The notes: generated from the sequence alone by a model not told the origin. Shown: positions 19,237 through 27,989, numbered from the stretch's first letter. The stretch is DNA of 61,291 nt from Rahnella perminowiae (GCF_019049755.1 NZ_JAFMOS010000644.1:1-61291); one strand, 5' to 3'. Translations and numbers: made by a program.

Positions 19237-20157
19237 ATGATCGACAGTGAAATCACCTTCCGTAAACTCGAAATTTTTCTCGCCTATATGGAAAAGCAAA
19301 ACATCACCCGCGCTGCCGAACAACTCGGTCTGAGCAGCGTCAGTGTGCATCGCGCCCTGCATTCACTGGAAGAAGGCTTGCGCTGCCCGCTGTTTATCCA
19401 TCGTGGCCGCAATTTGCTGCCGCTGCCTGCCGCTGAAGCGCTGCTGGAGCACGCGACGCAGGTCATTGAGCAAATGGAGCACGGGATTCTGGCGACCCGG
19501 CGTGCCGCCGGTTATGGCGATAAGCGGCTGAAAGTCGGCACGTTATATTCACTGACACTGGAAACCATTCCGCGTCTGATCATGGGGCTGAAACTGCGCC
19601 GTCCGGAGCTTGAACTGGAGCTGGTGATGGGGTCCAACAATGATTTACTGCACAAGCTGGAAGACGGTCAGCTGGATGCCATTCTGATTTCGACCAGTGA
19701 TTCCAACGTTGATGCCCAGCGTTACGATCAGTTGCCCCTGTTTCAGGACGATATTTTCCTCGCTGCCCCGGCCAGCGCTGAGCTGGCTTCAGAAGGCACA
19801 GCAGACTTACGCGATTTCAGACAGAAGAAATTCGTGTCGCTGGCCGAAGGGTTCGCCACCTATCACGGCTTTCAGGAAGCCTTCCAGGTCGCCGGTTTCG
19901 AGCCGGACATCGTCACGCGGGTGAATGATATTTTCTCGATGCTGAGTCTGGTGCAGGCGGGGGTTGGCTACACCCTCATTCCAGGCAGAATGAAAGGCGT
20001 GTATGAAAATACGGTGAGATTACTGCCACTGGCAGAAGCCTATCAGATGCGCCAGACCATCTCGCTGGTCTTCCCGCACAGCCGCGAGCACGACCCGAAT
20101 TTGCTCGCCCTCGCCGCTGAAAGCCGGATGTATGCGTTAACGAGCAGAAAGCGCTGA
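19237..20157 (+). CDS. mdcR: LysR-type regulator of malonate utilisation, MdcR
   Basis: The product is 306 residues with an N-terminal winged helix-turn-helix (KLEIFLAYMEKQNITRAAEQLG, about 10-31; SSVSVHRALHSLEEGL, about 33-48) and a LysR substrate-binding domain. The mdc genes lie immediately downstream on the opposite strand, and a LysR regulator at the mdcH end is the Klebsiella-type arrangement, so MdcR is the natural assignment; malonate or malonyl-CoA would be the effector. GCAGGAG lies just before the ATG. It converges with mdcH and its last 21 bases are overlapped by a small ORF on the minus strand. A possible target palindrome lies far away, upstream of mdcA. Confidence 0.88.
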   Translation: MIDSEITFRKLEIFLAYMEKQNITRAAEQLGLSSVSVHRALHSLEEGLRCPLFIHRGRNLLPLPAAEALLEHATQVIEQMEHGILATRRAAGYGDKRLKVGTLYSLTLETIPRLIMGLKLRRPELELELVMGSNNDLLHKLEDGQLDAILISTSDSNVDAQRYDQLPLFQDDIFLAAPASAELASEGTADLRDFRQKKFVSLAEGFATYHGFQEAFQVAGFEPDIVTRVNDIFSMLSLVQAGVGYTLIPGRMKGVYENTVRLLPLAEAYQMRQTISLVFPHSREHDPNLLALAAESRMYALTSRKR

Positions 20158-20301
20158 CAAGCGCTCGCTGTTTTGCGCAATCAGCACAAGCGGCCAATGC
20201 GTTTTATCAGGATGGTGGCTCCAGATAGCTGATTCCGGAATGCTCACGCCGTCATAACGCATTTTCGAACCGTCATAAGGGTAAAACTGTCCTTTTTCCA
20301 T
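20137..20301 (-). CDS. Possible small protein of 54 residues, function unknown
   Basis: The frame opens at an ATG at 20301 and ends at a TAA at 20137-20139, inside the convergent 3' end of mdcR. The translation starts MEKGQFYPYDGSKMRYDG and includes WSHHPDKTHWPLVLI. The composition (three Tyr, two Trp, three His, few rare residues) looks protein-like rather than like a random frame. No Shine-Dalgarno sequence is evident, and the ORF is not part of known mdc operons. It could be a genuine small gene, the remnant of a longer gene, or chance. I do not recognise it. An inverted repeat (20311-20337) lies just upstream. Confidence 0.4.
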   Translation of the reverse strand: MEKGQFYPYDGSKMRYDGVSIPESAIWSHHPDKTHWPLVLIAQNSERLSALSAR

Positions 20302-20310
20302 ATCATGTTG

Positions 20311-20337
20311 TTGAATCGTATTTCATCGATGATTCAA
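20311..20337. repeat. 7-bp inverted repeat upstream of the 54-residue ORF
   Basis: TTGAATC (20311-20317) and GATTCAA (20331-20337) are perfect inverted copies separated by 13 bases. The position, ten bases before the small ORF, would suit an operator, but no regulator can be named. Confidence 0.45.
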
Positions 20338-20427
20338 ACCGTCTGGTCAGAGTGGCTGGACAATAGCACGTTGCACAATAATCAAACAATGCAATGTGTT
20401 TTCATCACCAACCTGTCATGCCTTTAC

Positions 20428-21363
20428 TCAGCGTTCGTTTTCCCGTAACCGTGTTGCGAGACGTGCCGCAACCTGCATGCCCGACTGACAGACAGACAGC
20501 GCTTCACCCTGCTCCATCGCGCGGCGTGTCAGGCCGGTCAGCACCGAGCCCGGCGGCATTTCTATCGCCAGCCGCACATCACGCTGATACGCAGCGACCA
20601 TGGCATCCCGCCAGTTAACGGTACGCGCCATGTTCATTGCCAGATCGCCGGCGATTTTTTCCGGCTGCCAGTACACACGTCCGGTCGTTCCGCTGAGATA
20701 ACCGCAGGCCGGACGGGAAAGATGAATCTGTTTAAACGCCTCCGCCAGTTTTGTCGCAGTCTCATCGAGCAGCGCACAGTGTGACGGCACACTGACCGCC
20801 AGCTGATGTGTTTTCTGCGCGCCCCGTGTTTTGGCGAGCTGCATCACCTGTGCCATGGCGGCATCGCTGCCCGCAATCACCAGTTGATCTTCCGCATTAA
20901 TATTTGCCAGATACACCGGCGAAGTGGCGCTGTTGACCTGAGCCACCAGTTCCTCAATCTGCGCCTGACGCAGGCCGGTGATCGCTGAAAGACCAAAGCC
21001 ATGGGGATAAGCCTGCTGCATCAGTTCACCACGCAATGCCACCAGCCGGACGGCATCACCGAAGCCTAGCGCACCGGCAATCACTGCGGCTGGAAACGCG
21101 CCAATCGACAGCCCGCTGCAAAAATCCGCCTCAATCCCTTCGGCCTGACATTGTTTCGCCCAGACCACACCGGCAATCAATAAGCACAGTTGTACCGCAC
21201 GGGTGGAACGCAAAGCATCGGTGCTGTCGAGCAACAGGACGTCTTCACCCAGTGCGAGACTTGCCTGTTCGATAAGAGAATGCGTGAGCGGATTATCCGG
21301 CAGGCGATGCAGCATCTGCGGCACCTGCGGCCCTTGTCCGGGGAAAGTAAATAAGATTTTCAT
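20428..21363 (-). CDS. mdcH: Malonyl-CoA:acyl carrier protein transacylase of malonate decarboxylase
   Basis: MdcH loads malonyl from malonyl-CoA onto the dephospho-CoA-type prosthetic group of MdcC, priming the enzyme. The product is 311 residues of the FabD-like acyltransferase fold: TFPGQGPQVPQM at the N-terminus and the nucleophile motif GLSIG with Ser at about 86. A Ser-His pair is completed further on (VSVPSHCALLD). It is the last gene of mdcABCDEFGH, 27 bases after mdcG. Confidence 0.93.
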   Translation of the reverse strand: MKILFTFPGQGPQVPQMLHRLPDNPLTHSLIEQASLALGEDVLLLDSTDALRSTRAVQLCLLIAGVVWAKQCQAEGIEADFCSGLSIGAFPAAVIAGALGFGDAVRLVALRGELMQQAYPHGFGLSAITGLRQAQIEELVAQVNSATSPVYLANINAEDQLVIAGSDAAMAQVMQLAKTRGAQKTHQLAVSVPSHCALLDETATKLAEAFKQIHLSRPACGYLSGTTGRVYWQPEKIAGDLAMNMARTVNWRDAMVAAYQRDVRLAIEMPPGSVLTGLTRRAMEQGEALSVCQSGMQVAARLATRLRENER

Positions 21364-21390
21364 CGTGCTCCTTGCTTCTTTTGGCCGGTA

Positions 21391-22023
21391 TCACTCTGCC
21401 GGCAATTGCCACGGGTCGCGCACCAGCAACGGGCCGGACGGCGTTTTCAGCATGATGTCACCGCCACGCAGCCATTCGCTGAGCGCAAATCCACCCCGTG
21501 GTGTATTGATCTGAACATCGGCGCGGCAGGGCAGCCGCTGAAGCTGGTCGTAAAAATCAGAAAACTGAGAGGGTTCTGCCGGCGTGTCGCAGCGCACCAG
21601 TAAATCGAGATCGCTGTCGGCGTGCATCACCGGGAGATCACTCACCAGCGCATACGCACAACTGCCTGTCACCCCCCAGACGAAGGGCCATTGCAGACTG
21701 CACAACGTAATCAGCGCCTGCACCGGTTGCTGAGACACAAACGGCGAGTGTAAAAGCGCGTTGACGTCGCTGATCAGGGATTCCGGTGTGACAACCCGCA
21801 TCACCGCCGCCGGATCAATCCAGGCGGCGGCCCGCTGAATGCGGGTCAGCCCGCGAATACCCACCGGAACCGCACCGTCAGCACGCTTATCGCGACGCAC
21901 CACCAGCGGCAGCGCCGTGCGCCAGCAGGTGTTCACCCATTCGGGTAAACCGCCGTCGTTCTCAAGCGCTGAACGGTCACTGATCCAGACAAAATCATGG
22001 GCACGCGGGTCAGACATATTCAA
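21391..22023 (-). CDS. mdcG: Phosphoribosyl-dephospho-CoA transferase (MdcG)
   Basis: MdcG is a nucleotidyltransferase-like enzyme that transfers the triphosphoribosyl-dephospho-CoA precursor made by MdcB to the serine of the carrier protein MdcC. The product is 210 residues and contains the two-aspartate motif DSDLDLLVRCD, expected to bind metal and nucleotide. The start at 22023 lies 7 bases after the mdcF stop, and mdcH follows in the same direction. Confidence 0.92.
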   Translation of the reverse strand: MNMSDPRAHDFVWISDRSALENDGGLPEWVNTCWRTALPLVVRRDKRADGAVPVGIRGLTRIQRAAAWIDPAAVMRVVTPESLISDVNALLHSPFVSQQPVQALITLCSLQWPFVWGVTGSCAYALVSDLPVMHADSDLDLLVRCDTPAEPSQFSDFYDQLQRLPCRADVQINTPRGGFALSEWLRGGDIMLKTPSGPLLVRDPWQLPAE

Positions 22024-22030
22024 TCCTTGT

Positions 22031-22993
22031 TTAATGCAGGGCTGCCGTTAACGAGATAAACAGCGGCAGGGTCACGATACACAAAACGGAACTGATCAGC
22101 AGTGAGGCTTCAGCATCCGGAGACTGCACGCCGAAACGGTTACCGAACACGATACCGAAGAAACCGGCAGACAACGCAATCATCAGGATAGCGGTCACCG
22201 CAACCTGACCACTCAGGCCAAACGCCAGAACCAGACCCCAGGCGATGAACGGCTGGATCAGATTTTTCGCCACACAAGATAACAGCACCGGACCGTTAAT
22301 TTTCAGTTTACGGGCTGACAGAATCACACCGGTCAGGAACAGCGCAGACGCGGTCGCTGACAAACCCAGCGGCTTAATCGACGCCAGGAAGATTTCCGGC
22401 ATTTTAATGCCAATCGCTGACAGGATCACGCCCAGCAACGGTGCCCAGACGATCGGTTTTTTCACGGAACGCCACATCAGAACCGGCAGCAGTGCCAGGG
22501 AAGACCCCTGATTTTCGCCACTGAGACGCGCTTTTTCACGTTCCAGAATCAGCAGACAGAACGGTGTCATCAGCACGGAACCGCAGGCGATAGAGACCGC
22601 AACGGACAACGATGTTGATGGCGCATCACCCAGCACGCTGCTCAGAATAGGCAACCCCAGCGCCGCATAGTTTGGCAGGGCTACGGTCAGCGTCAGAACG
22701 GCAGCGTCCTGCGGCGATTTTTTAAAGACTTTGGTGCAGATAAAGTAAATCGCCGCATAGGTGATCCACATGGCCAGCACCAGCACCAGAATCAGCGGTG
22801 ACTGCTCCACAATGCCTGACCACGGGGTCTGTACGGTGGCGGCAAACAGCGCAGCGGGTAAAGCAAAATCCATCACGAATATATTCAGTAAAGAAACATT
22901 CTGGTTATCCACCATTTTCGCTTTCCCGGCGTAAAAGCCGAGGATCATGATGACGAAAATAGGGGCAAGCGCGTGCAATATTACGTAAGTCAT
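22031..22993 (-). CDS. mdcF: Malonate transporter, auxin efflux carrier (AEC) family
   Basis: The product is 320 residues with about ten hydrophobic segments in the AEC arrangement: MTYVILHALAPIFVIMILGFYAGK at the start and a central break near 160-190. The P-N-Y-A-A-L-G segment (LPNYAALGLPI) is typical of the family. The position between mdcE and mdcG is the classic place of mdcF, so malonate uptake is the likely role. It is separated from mdcE by 190 bases holding a hairpin, so transport and decarboxylase genes may be expressed to different levels. Confidence 0.92.
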   Translation of the reverse strand: MTYVILHALAPIFVIMILGFYAGKAKMVDNQNVSLLNIFVMDFALPAALFAATVQTPWSGIVEQSPLILVLVLAMWITYAAIYFICTKVFKKSPQDAAVLTLTVALPNYAALGLPILSSVLGDAPSTSLSVAVSIACGSVLMTPFCLLILEREKARLSGENQGSSLALLPVLMWRSVKKPIVWAPLLGVILSAIGIKMPEIFLASIKPLGLSATASALFLTGVILSARKLKINGPVLLSCVAKNLIQPFIAWGLVLAFGLSGQVAVTAILMIALSAGFFGIVFGNRFGVQSPDAEASLLISSVLCIVTLPLFISLTAALH

Positions 22994-23090
22994 AGCGTTT
23001 TTCCTGAGGCAAACAATGATTGCTCAGTCGGCGCCGGTGCGATGGTTTTTTTAGTATGACAGTCCAGTAGCAGACAACAGCAGGCCCTCA

Positions 23091-23110
23091 CCCTGACGGA
23101 TATGTCAGGG
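23091..23110 (-). other. Hairpin in the mdcE-mdcF intercistronic gap
   Basis: CCCTGAC (23091-23097), a six-base loop and GTCAGGG (23104-23110). No T run follows in the direction of transcription, so it is more likely an RNA-processing or stabilising hairpin than a full terminator. The rest of the 190-base gap shows no ORF. Confidence 0.5.
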
Positions 23111-23183
23111 CGGGAACCCGCAATGCGGCTGCGTCACGCTGTTTGCAGGTGCGTTACCGGTTGAGACTGAAAGTGTTAAAGAA

Positions 23184-23999
23184 TTACCATTCCTGACGCA
23201 TCTGCTGGCGAACGCGCTGCGAACTTGCGCGGTTTTCTGCACCCAGACGGTTGCTGAGGCTAACGCCTTCTTTGCGTGCGTCCTGGATATTTTGCCAGAC
23301 AGCGTTTTCTACGCTGCTGATGTCATCGGGTGTGGCGTTGTCCGGGTCAGCGATGTCGAGTAATTGCGACAGCAGACCCAGCGTGGCGTAGTTTTCGATG
23401 TCGTAAGCCATCGGCGGGATGGTGGCAGCCAGTTTTTCCAGGGCATCCACAGAACGCAGGGTGATACGTGCGGCAGATTCTTTGCCCATTGCATGGATCA
23501 TTACGCCGTTGTTTTTGAAGGCGATCAGTTTGTTGGCCTGATAACCGTGCGCCAGAAATGCGCCTGACATCGCTTTGCCGACAATCAACCCGACCACCGG
23601 ATGTCCGGCCAGACGGGCTTTGGCATAAGCGCCTGCAGCACCGGCCAGCGCCTGATGGATGCCGAATGCTTCTTCGCGACGACCATACGCCTGACTTGGC
23701 ACGTCAATCACCGCCACAATGGCACGTTTGGTACTGGCATTGGCGTCAGCGTCAATCACGTTGTTGACCACTTTTGCCAGATTCCAGCCTTCAAGCAGAC
23801 CGACCTCGCCGCCCGCTGCACGCGGATACTGATTATTCTTGTCCGGTACCACGGCGATAAAACGCACGGACTGGTCATTTATTTTGCCGTCTGCCGCTTT
23901 CACGGAAGGGCAAAGACCGCTGACCGGAGTGGCGTCTTTGGTCAGTTCAGCGAACCAGTAATCACCCCGACTGGCTGCGTTACTCTTTACATTGCTCAT
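23184..23999 (-). CDS. mdcE: Malonate decarboxylase gamma subunit
   Basis: MdcD and MdcE together form the decarboxylase that releases CO2 from malonyl-S-ACP, leaving acetyl-S-ACP. The product is 271 residues of the carboxyltransferase (crotonase-like) fold. It includes the conserved stretch AVIDVPSQAYGRREEAFGIHQ and the oxyanion-type region VGLIVGKAMSGAFLAHGYQAN. Its ATG overlaps the mdcD stop (ATGA), which implies translational coupling of the two subunits. Confidence 0.94.
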   Translation of the reverse strand: MSNVKSNAASRGDYWFAELTKDATPVSGLCPSVKAADGKINDQSVRFIAVVPDKNNQYPRAAGGEVGLLEGWNLAKVVNNVIDADANASTKRAIVAVIDVPSQAYGRREEAFGIHQALAGAAGAYAKARLAGHPVVGLIVGKAMSGAFLAHGYQANKLIAFKNNGVMIHAMGKESAARITLRSVDALEKLAATIPPMAYDIENYATLGLLSQLLDIADPDNATPDDISSVENAVWQNIQDARKEGVSLSNRLGAENRASSQRVRQQMRQEW

Positions 24000-24847
24000 G
24001 CGCGATCCTCCCGGTTAAACAAGGCTTCCGTCACTTCACGGCTGGCCTGCTGTGTGGTGTCAAAACCGGTCAGTTTTGGCAGGTAATAATCATATTTATC
24101 AGAACGATGACTCACCGGAACGCCTTTTTTGATGAAGGCCAGCATGCTGTCTTTCACCTCAGCGAGGGAGTCTTTCACCAGTGCATCAACAAAACCGCTG
24201 TGATAACGCACTTCGCCACCGGTCATGCTCCAGATGAACGGGCGGTCACGGGAATCGTATTCATCGATACCGGCTTCCTGTTCAATTACCTGCGGACCGT
24301 TCAGACCCAGGCGGGCTTCACGGGTGACAATCAGATAGCTGCACAATGCGGCGGCAATCGACATGCCACCGAAGCAGCCGACGGTACCGGCAACCACGCC
24401 GATCACCGGCGTATAGCGGCGTAAATCAACAATAGCAGCATGAATATCAGCGATGGCGGCAAGGCCCAGATTGGCTTCCTGCAAACGCACACCGCCGGTT
24501 TCAAGCAGCAGAACGGCCTGCGTCGGGATACCATTACGGTTATCTTCTGCCGCCATTTCCAGCGCAGCGGCCATTTTGGCCCCGGACACCTCCCCCATGC
24601 TCCCCCCCTGGAAGCTGCCTTCAATTGCCACAACCACCGCCGGCTGACCGTTAATCTGGCCTTTAGCAACGACCATGCCGTCATCGGCCTGCGGCACGAT
24701 ACCCTGCGGTTCCAGCCACGGTGACATAATGCGTTCAAACGGCCCGAGCAGTTCGCGGAACGTTCCGGCGTCCAGCAGTTTACGGGCGCGCTGACGGGCG
24801 CTCAGTTCGATAAAGCTCTGATCCTGAACGGAAGTATCAGTTGGCAT
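23996..24847 (-). CDS. mdcD: Malonate decarboxylase beta subunit
   Basis: MdcD is the other half of the malonyl-S-ACP decarboxylase. The product is 283 residues with a carboxyltransferase domain: the glycine-rich EGSFQGGSMGEVSGAKM and GVVAGTVGCFGGMSIAAAL form the oxyanion hole and substrate pocket. The frame is open upstream to 24943, but the ATG at 24847 gives the family N-terminus (MPTDTSVQDQSFIELSARQR). It overlaps the end of mdcC by 11 bases and mdcE by 4. Confidence 0.95.
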   Translation of the reverse strand: MPTDTSVQDQSFIELSARQRARKLLDAGTFRELLGPFERIMSPWLEPQGIVPQADDGMVVAKGQINGQPAVVVAIEGSFQGGSMGEVSGAKMAAALEMAAEDNRNGIPTQAVLLLETGGVRLQEANLGLAAIADIHAAIVDLRRYTPVIGVVAGTVGCFGGMSIAAALCSYLIVTREARLGLNGPQVIEQEAGIDEYDSRDRPFIWSMTGGEVRYHSGFVDALVKDSLAEVKDSMLAFIKKGVPVSHRSDKYDYYLPKLTGFDTTQQASREVTEALFNREDRA

Positions 24848-25139
24848 GTTCAGCCTCCTCAAAGACCTGTTCGATACGCAGACGGGCCACCCCTGGTGTA
24901 GCGCCAAAATCATTGATGTCGAGATGGCCTGCCGGTAATTCACGCAGTGCGTTCAGACGGTTAAAAAAGTTCTGCCATAAGGTATGGCTGCCGTCGACGG
25001 ACGTGGTGACGATAATTTTCAGCGTATTGGCTGTGTCAGGTTCATACAGCGCTTCTAAATCGCCGGACCCTACCACGCCTGCTTCGGCGCGGCCTGCCAG
25101 CGGTTTTGCCGCCGGGTAGTTAAATTCAAAACGTTCCAT
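24837..25139 (-). CDS. mdcC: Malonate decarboxylase acyl carrier protein (delta subunit)
   Basis: MdcC carries the 2'-(5''-triphosphoribosyl)-3'-dephospho-CoA prosthetic group on a serine. The product is 100 residues, and the sequence VVGSGDLEAL places the serine at position 25, the site known for the Klebsiella protein. It lies between the enzyme that makes the cofactor (mdcB) and the decarboxylase subunits. Its 3' end overlaps mdcD. Confidence 0.95.
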   Translation of the reverse strand: MERFEFNYPAAKPLAGRAEAGVVGSGDLEALYEPDTANTLKIIVTTSVDGSHTLWQNFFNRLNALRELPAGHLDINDFGATPGVARLRIEQVFEEAEHAN

Positions 25140-25179
25140 AACACCTCTTTGTACTGATGTTAGTTAATGCGTATCCGGT

Positions 25180-26046
25180 TCAGACCACGCTCACGCGGTC
25201 CAGGAACAGCGTCGCGGCCAGTAAATCAGCAGCACCGCCGGGAGATGTGTTGTCCGCCAGCATCCGGTGTTCGAGATGACGCAACAGCTGTTTACCTGCC
25301 AGTGTGCTCATCCCACCCGCTTCCAGCACGGCCCGCGCACCCTGATGCATCGCTTGCAGGGCAGGCAAACCACCGCGGGACAATACGCAGGTATCCGCCA
25401 GCGAGGTCATCACCGCCAGTAAGGCATCGACCTGTGCTTCGCTTTCGCTCGCACCACGGGCCCGGCTGTCATGAAGCTGCGGCAGTGCACAACCGATAAT
25501 GTGCGGGAAACCGCTTTGCGCCTCTTCGCGTGCACCCGGCACCTGATAACGCTGCACGGCGTGCGAACCTTTACTGAATTTTTTCGGACTGAAAGCATCG
25601 GGCAAGACCGCAATTTTCGCGGCGCGCTGCGCAATATGCCCCGGCAGTAAACTTTCCGGCTGCATGGCGACGGCGCTGACCAGCAACCCCATCGCCCAGA
25701 TAGCGCCCCGGTGAGTGTTCACGCCGCCGGTTTCCGCCATCATCTGCGCTTCTCCCGCCCGGCCTAAACGTCCCACTTCCTGACGCAGGGCGATATCCGC
25801 CGGACGCTGCCAGCTGTGTAACGCCAGCAAAGAGAAAGTGGACGTCAGGCTGCGTGCCGAACGCACCATCAGATTTAAACTTAAATCCTGATGAGCCCCG
25901 GCACTCCGGCTGTCTACCAGACCCGGTTTCGGACTCAGCCGCGCTTCGTCGATCAGCGCCTGCGTCGCCGTTTCTGCCAGCCTTTCGGCCAGTTCTTCCG
26001 CTGTCAGCACAGCGCCAATCGCTAAAGTTTGCGGCATCGTGATCAC
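25180..26046 (-). CDS. mdcB: Triphosphoribosyl-dephospho-CoA synthase (MdcB/CitG family)
   Basis: MdcB joins ATP and dephospho-CoA to form the prosthetic-group precursor. The product is 288 residues, with the CitG-family signature SPKPGLVDSRSAGAHQDLS near the N-terminus and helical conserved segments such as TGGVNTHRGAIWAMG. The GTG at 26046 overlaps the mdcA stop as GTGA, a coupling overlap; an ATG three codons in (26037) is the alternative start. It is followed by mdcC after 40 bases. Confidence 0.94.
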   Translation of the reverse strand: MITMPQTLAIGAVLTAEELAERLAETATQALIDEARLSPKPGLVDSRSAGAHQDLSLNLMVRSARSLTSTFSLLALHSWQRPADIALRQEVGRLGRAGEAQMMAETGGVNTHRGAIWAMGLLVSAVAMQPESLLPGHIAQRAAKIAVLPDAFSPKKFSKGSHAVQRYQVPGAREEAQSGFPHIIGCALPQLHDSRARGASESEAQVDALLAVMTSLADTCVLSRGGLPALQAMHQGARAVLEAGGMSTLAGKQLLRHLEHRMLADNTSPGGAADLLAATLFLDRVSVV

Positions 26047-27704
26047 CAGCTACGGAATTTGGCTGGCGGGTTATACAAACCGCCTGACCAGTCAACCAGT
26101 TCGCTCACGCTGCCAGCCGCCAGTAAAGAGCGGGTGGCGTCAGTGCGGCGAATGCCCATGTCTTCCGGGAAGACCACCAGTTCCTGACGGCGCAGATCGG
26201 CAACGCGTTTGGCGTCAACACCCAGACCGATATCAGTGATACCGGCGACTGCCGCCACCATCGCACGGCGCTCTTCGAGAGAACGGGCGCGGTAAAGATA
26301 AGCGATGCCTTCTTCGGTCAGCACGTGGGTCACGTCGTCGCCGTAAATCATCACAGGTGCCAGAGGCATTCCGGATTCTTTACCCACATCGACGGCTTCC
26401 AGTTTCTCAACAAATGTCGGTTTGCCACCGGCCTGGAAGGTTTCCACCATCTGTACAACCAGTTTTTTACCGCGTGCCATCGGGTCCGGCTCTTCAATCA
26501 TGTCGAGCCAGGCTGGCGTGGAGTGACGACGACCGTGCGGGTCATGTCCCATGTTAGGCGCACCACCGAAACCGGCCAGACGACCACGGGTCACGGTGGA
26601 GGAGTTCGCCAGGCCATCAACCTGCAAGGTGGAACCGATGAACATATCTACGGCGTACTGACCTGCCAGCTGGCAGAACGCGCGGTTAGAACGCATGGAG
26701 CCGTCGGAGCCAGTGAAAAACACGTCAGGACGGGCGCGGATATATTCCTCCATTCCCAGCTCGCCACCGAAACAGTGAACGGTTTCCACCCAACCGCTTT
26801 CGATGGCCGGGATCAACGTCGGATGCGGGTTCAGTGTCCAGTGTTTACAAATTTTGCCGCGCAGACCGAGCCGTTCGCCGTAGGTTGGCAGCAGCAGTTC
26901 GATGGCTGCCGTGTTAAAGCCGATACCGTGGTTCAGCGACTGCACGTTGTGCTTCGCGTAGATGCCTTTAATGGCCATCATGGCCATCAGCACGTGAACC
27001 GGTTTAATCAGACGCGGGTCACGGGTGAACAACGGTTCGATGAAGAATGGCTTGTCGGCGACGACCACAAAATCGATCCAGTCACCCGGGATATCCACGC
27101 GCGGCAGGTCGCTATCTTCATCAACCAGTTCGTTAACCTGCGCAATCACGATGCCGTTTTTGAAGGCTGCGGCTTCGACCAGCGCCGGGGTATCTTCCGT
27201 ACTTGCACCGGTATACAGGTTGCCTTTGCGGTCAGCTTTGAAGCCCGCGATCAGGGCAATGTTCGGCACCAGATCAACATACAGGCGGGAATACAATTCG
27301 ATGTAAGTGTGGATCGCACCGATTTCCATCTGACCGTCTTCCAGCAGTTGCGCGATACGCAGGCTTTGCGGGCCAGAGAAGGCGAAATCGAGCTTACGGG
27401 CGATACCGCGTTCGAAGAGATCCAGATGTTCAGCGCGGCTGACGCTCGGCATGATCATATGCAGGTCATGCAGCTTTTCAGGGTTCACTTTCGCCAGTGA
27501 GCGGGAAAGGAAGTCAGCTTGTTTTTGGTTGTTACCTTCCATCACCACGCGGTCGCCGGAGGCAATCAGCGTTTCGAGGATAGGGATGATTTTATCTGTG
27601 GGTAATACTTTACCCTCGGCCACGGAACGGACACTGTCGATACGCCGTTGTTTTTCATTGCGGCGGGTGTCCCACACTTTCGTGGTCTGCGGATGTTGCG
27701 GCAT
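26043..27704 (-). CDS. mdcA: Malonate decarboxylase alpha subunit (acetyl-S-ACP:malonate ACP transferase)
   Basis: MdcA exchanges acetyl for malonyl on the carrier protein, releasing acetate and re-loading malonate. The product is 553 residues, the family length, and contains the conserved segments SGDRVVMEGNNQKQADFLSR, VQSLNHGIGFNTAAIELLLP and GFGGAPNMGHDPHGRRHSTP. GGGAGG lies six bases before the ATG. It is the first gene of the operon, with a candidate promoter about 120 bases upstream. Confidence 0.96.
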   Translation of the reverse strand: MPQHPQTTKVWDTRRNEKQRRIDSVRSVAEGKVLPTDKIIPILETLIASGDRVVMEGNNQKQADFLSRSLAKVNPEKLHDLHMIMPSVSRAEHLDLFERGIARKLDFAFSGPQSLRIAQLLEDGQMEIGAIHTYIELYSRLYVDLVPNIALIAGFKADRKGNLYTGASTEDTPALVEAAAFKNGIVIAQVNELVDEDSDLPRVDIPGDWIDFVVVADKPFFIEPLFTRDPRLIKPVHVLMAMMAIKGIYAKHNVQSLNHGIGFNTAAIELLLPTYGERLGLRGKICKHWTLNPHPTLIPAIESGWVETVHCFGGELGMEEYIRARPDVFFTGSDGSMRSNRAFCQLAGQYAVDMFIGSTLQVDGLANSSTVTRGRLAGFGGAPNMGHDPHGRRHSTPAWLDMIEEPDPMARGKKLVVQMVETFQAGGKPTFVEKLEAVDVGKESGMPLAPVMIYGDDVTHVLTEEGIAYLYRARSLEERRAMVAAVAGITDIGLGVDAKRVADLRRQELVVFPEDMGIRRTDATRSLLAAGSVSELVDWSGGLYNPPAKFRSW

Positions 27705-27823
27705 GCCAAACCTCCCTGGGTTGAGCTTGCTGAATACTTCCCGGCGTGATGAAACGAGACGATGTTGGGAAGTTCAGTCAAGTGGCGGTTGCATCACATT
27801 TGACCTGTTTTGATAGCCTGCTA

Positions 27824-27887
27824 AGTGTAAGCAGCGAAGAATATTCCATCAATTAAGCGGCCTGACACTTCATTACCCTGAGAGTAA
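27824..27887 (-). promoter_or_regulatory. Candidate mdc promoter and MdcR site
   Basis: On the minus strand TTGATG and TACACT are 17 bases apart (27852-27824), a plausible sigma-70 promoter starting near 27817. Upstream of its -35 lies the palindrome TTACCCTGAGAGTAA (27873-27887), centred about 63 bases before that start. LysR-type activators usually bind near -65, so this is a reasonable MdcR operator. This rests on pattern and position only. Confidence 0.45.
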
Positions 27888-27961
27888 CGATCTGCCGTAT
27901 TTCTTTAAAAACAAATTGATACCGGACAAGGAAAGAGAAGGAGTGCACAGAAAATGAGAAA

Positions 27962-27989
27962 TAAAAAAGGGATGCCCGCAGGCATCCCG
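27962..27989 (-). terminator. Rho-independent terminator of the BhsA-like gene
   Basis: GGGATGCC (27969-27976) and GGCATCCC (27981-27988) form the stem. On the minus strand it is followed by six Ts, then ATTTC. It separates the small gene at 28014 from the mdc promoter region. Confidence 0.9.

Noticed and set aside
26325-27500. 391-codon open frame on the plus strand inside mdcA
   Set aside because: Mirror frame of mdcA; no start signal or recognisable motif.
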